A DNA stretch of 6,711 nt, from NCBI GenBank assembly GCA_027083015.1, contig JALWQS010000058.1, forward strand, positions 1-6,711, written 5' to 3'. This stretch comes from Candidatus Woesearchaeota archaeon (GTDB taxonomy: Archaea; Nanobdellota; Nanobdellia; Woesearchaeales; UBA11576). The translations under genes and the position numbers were made by a program. Positions 4,737 to 6,711 of this stretch are shown one piece after another. How positions within the stretch are numbered: position 1 is the first letter of the stretch; each line of letters starts with the position of its first letter. Below the pieces are notes generated by a model, which worked only from the letters and a program-made list of their open reading frames with translations, was not told where the DNA came from and made no database searches.

Positions 4737-6614
4737 TTAGAGATTTACCAGTACTTCCATGTCTTTTCCGAAGATCTCTTTCATCTTTTCAAAGATGGGT
4801 TCTTTGATGAATACTTTAGGCGGAATTTCAAACTTTGCCAGGTGTTCTTCCAGTTCTTCAATGTTTGATTTTGTTATCTTTCCCAATGTTCCGTCTTTGA
4901 GTATCGGAGCTTTTGTTATCTCTTTATCTTCATTGTCTATGTCATGTATGATGAATGCTGTATCTTCCAGCATAAGAACTTCTCCGTATTTGTCTCCGTG
5001 TTTCACCCTGATCTTTGCTCTTTCCAGTTCTCTTCCTCTTTTTCTCTGGACATATTCTACCAGGAACTTTATGACTTCTCGACTTTCTTTCTTCATGTTG
5101 TTTATGTCCACTTTAGTCAGTTTTCTTGCTTCATAATCTGCTTTTGCTTTCACTATATTGTTTATCATTCGCAGGAATTTTTCAGGCACTTTTCCCTGAT
5201 GTATGATTTCTGTCTCAAACAGCTTTACGCATTCTTTGTCTGATGCTCTTTCTATCCCTTCCAGTTTCAGGACATCTCTTATTATGGTTATTACTGTATC
5301 ATATACGTGAAGTATGCTTTCTTCTTCTTTCATCCTTTCTATCTGTGTAAACAGCCGTTTCAGTCTTTTTAGGTATTTGTCTGCTTTGTCCAGCAGTTCA
5401 TCAACTTCTTTTCCTGTTATCTCTTTCACTGATCCGTGTTCTATGCCTTTGTAGTATTGTCTTATCTCTCTTAAGGTATCTACGTATTTTTGTTCCAACA
5501 ATCCTTCTTTCTTGACGAATATCTGTTCTACAAGATCTATGGTCTCTTTTGGTGTTGGCGGTGCTATTCCGTAAAGCATGATCGCTGCTTGTGTCGGTGT
5601 CAGTGTGCTCCAGTACATCTCTCTTTCAACCACTCCTAATAATGCGGATTTTACTCTTGAGACCATCTGTTCTCCTGATGCCATGAACATGTCTATCGCT
5701 TCTGTTGATGGTTTTATCTTTCCCATCCTTAGCAATTGTTTCCATGGCATAAATATTCCACGGTCGTACAGTGGCACTCCGTCTCTCAACACAGTAAATA
5801 TGACAGGATTTGCTTCTTTTATCGAGTCCCAGAAATCTGTAAGGATATAGACTTGTATGTTGAGCTTGTTCCTGATGCCTGTCATGTCTCCTGCATCCAG
5901 GCCCATGCCTACGATGATGGCTCTTAGCTTATCTTTCAGTTCAGCTCTTGTCATCTTTTTGACATCGGTATCATCTACGATTATCGCAACATCTATGTCT
6001 GATTCGGCTGTTGCTTGTCCTCTTGTCAATGAACCGAAAAGCACGTAAGCCACGACGTATTTCTCAAATTTCTTCATGACCATCTCTTTGTGGATCTCTC
6101 CTATCTTCAGCGCACTCATCATTCCGGTATCATATACTGGTGCGCACATGGCGAAGGTCTGTAGTATCTCTGGTTTTCCGTCGTAACAGCTTTGCCATAC
6201 TTCTGATAGGATTGTTGTTCTTATGACCAGGCGTTTGTCTATATCTTCGGCCATCTTTTGCATGATCGTGCCTAGTTTTTCTTTCAGTTCCTGTTTGGTC
6301 ATCCTTTTTGAGTCGGAATCATCCACTAGGACCAGGACGTTTATCTTGTCCTTGTCTGTCTTTTCTCCTTCTTTGGATGGCGGCAGCAACCCTACGCCCA
6401 TTATGTAATGATCGAATTTTTTGAGTATCGCTTTTTGGAACTCATCTAGTTTTGTCTTGATCTCTTTCAGTTTCTTTTGCACTTCAGGAGGAAGGTTTTT
6501 CATCATCTCTTCTTCTTGTCTGGCTTTTGCTTCGTTCTTTTTCTTAGTATCATTTTTTCCTGAAACTGAAGTTTTTTTCTTGACAGCATAATTTTTTTTA
6601 GTATTTCTTGACAT
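4737..6614 (-). CDS. Protein with two nucleotidyltransferase-fold domains, the first degenerate, and a long helical C-terminal half
   Basis: A 625-residue cytoplasmic protein with no signal peptide or membrane segment. Residues 1-65 are Lys/Glu-rich and probably disordered, then coiled. Residues about 66-170 and 185-300 are two copies of one module: NVLVLVDDSDSKRMTKQELKEKL matches DVAIIVDDTDVKKMTRAELKDKL, and APVYDTG matches VPLYDRG. The second copy has the intact polymerase-beta-type motif: G194-S195, ten residues, D206-I-D208, in FGSLTRG...SDIDV. The first copy has no GS and shows K-I-N where D-I-D is expected, so it cannot be catalytic. No third acidic residue is obvious after D208 (Gln254 or Asn252 fall about where it might be). 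Residues 303-530 are helical with a conserved-looking LTPTQAAIMLYGIAPPTP segment; residues 531-625 look beta-alpha and are unrecognised. The family transfers a nucleotide to a protein, RNA or small molecule; the acceptor here is unknown. It resembles nucleotidyltransferase-domain proteins of DPANN archaea (recall, not searched). The start is set by GGGGTGG seven bases upstream. Confidence 0.85.
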   Translation of the reverse strand: MSRNTKKNYAVKKKTSVSGKNDTKKKNEAKARQEEEMMKNLPPEVQKKLKEIKTKLDEFQKAILKKFDHYIMGVGLLPPSKEGEKTDKDKINVLVLVDDSDSKRMTKQELKEKLGTIMQKMAEDIDKRLVIRTTILSEVWQSCYDGKPEILQTFAMCAPVYDTGMMSALKIGEIHKEMVMKKFEKYVVAYVLFGSLTRGQATAESDIDVAIIVDDTDVKKMTRAELKDKLRAIIVGMGLDAGDMTGIRNKLNIQVYILTDFWDSIKEANPVIFTVLRDGVPLYDRGIFMPWKQLLRMGKIKPSTEAIDMFMASGEQMVSRVKSALLGVVEREMYWSTLTPTQAAIMLYGIAPPTPKETIDLVEQIFVKKEGLLEQKYVDTLREIRQYYKGIEHGSVKEITGKEVDELLDKADKYLKRLKRLFTQIERMKEEESILHVYDTVITIIRDVLKLEGIERASDKECVKLFETEIIHQGKVPEKFLRMINNIVKAKADYEARKLTKVDINNMKKESREVIKFLVEYVQRKRGRELERAKIRVKHGDKYGEVLMLEDTAFIIHDIDNEDKEITKAPILKDGTLGKITKSNIEELEEHLAKFEIPPKVFIKEPIFEKMKEIFGKDMEVLVNL

Positions 6615-6621
6615 TATAGTT

Positions 6622-6628
6622 CCACCCC
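6622..6628 (-). promoter_or_regulatory. Ribosome binding site of the nucleotidyltransferase gene
   Basis: GGGGTGG on the minus strand, seven bases before the ATG at 6614; it contains the archaeal GGTG core. Confidence 0.55.
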
Positions 6629-6700
6629 GTATGATTGTTCTTATCGGTTTTACTCTGAATTATCTTTTCTTTGGATCTTGTGTGTCATTCTCAACACTCT

Positions 6701-6711
6701 TTATATAATAT
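6701..6711 (-). promoter_or_regulatory. TATA box, probably of the nucleotidyltransferase gene
   Basis: The minus strand reads ATATTATATAAAG at the window edge, with TTATATAA at 6708-6701. A start about 26 bases on would give a leader of about 60 bases before the ATG at 6614, long for an archaeon. The core is palindromic, so it could also serve a plus-strand gene beyond the window. The 84 bases between it and the start codon hold no other clear promoter. Confidence 0.4.

Noticed and set aside
4759..5243. Open frames on the plus strand opposite the nucleotidyltransferase gene
   Set aside because: Ser/Phe/Leu-rich shadows of the Lys/Glu-rich minus-strand gene, without ribosome binding sites or family motifs.
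5415..5470. HEPN RNase active site (R-x4-6-H) in the helical part of the nucleotidyltransferase protein
   Set aside because: The nearest candidate, R385 to H393 around YYKGIEHG, has seven residues between, outside the motif; no other match seen.

Overview
The window looks like a piece of an archaeal chromosome, most likely from a DPANN-type lineage (Woesearchaeota/Pacearchaeota-like). Three things point there. AT-rich TATA-box-like elements precede the genes. Ribosome binding sites are of the GAGG/GGTG type. The tRNA-Gly has no encoded CCA, and the duplicated nucleotidyltransferase and the endonuclease/exonuclease/phosphatase (EEP) protein resemble proteins I associate with such genomes. The taxonomic placement is an inference from recall, not a search.

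Layout: (1) 90-1508 (+) encodes a secreted, probably lipid-anchored protein with a bacterial-looking N-terminal region, thrombospondin type-3 Ca-binding repeats and a DUF1566/Lcl-like C-terminal domain. (2) Convergent to it, 1557-3722 (-) encodes a secreted, very Gly/Tyr/Val-rich repetitive fibre-like protein. Its C-terminal domain resembles modules of phage and giant-virus fibre or spike proteins. (3) A 123-base divergent intergenic region carries a minus-strand TATA box for the fibre gene and a plus-strand one for a tRNA-Gly(CCC) at 3846-3916. (4) Seventeen bases after the tRNA, 3934-4706 (+) holds an EEP-superfamily gene. All its catalytic motifs are present, but it is split by a single-base frameshift near 4020-4034. 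(5) Convergent to it, 4737-6614 (-) encodes a 625-residue protein with two nucleotidyltransferase-fold copies. The first has lost the catalytic motif and the second keeps an intact GS-x10-DxD. Its promoter lies at the right edge of the window.

The first two genes form a small cell-surface pair (lipoprotein plus fibre/adhesin). The tRNA and EEP gene probably share one transcript, with tRNA 3'-end processing releasing the EEP mRNA. Both convergent junctions are short and hold oppositely oriented T tracts that can end transcription from both sides. No gene-free stretch exceeds about 125 bases. I do not see a clear new defence or mobile system. The most distinctive items are the virus-like fibre protein, the active/degenerate nucleotidyltransferase pair, and the frameshifted EEP gene attached to a tRNA.
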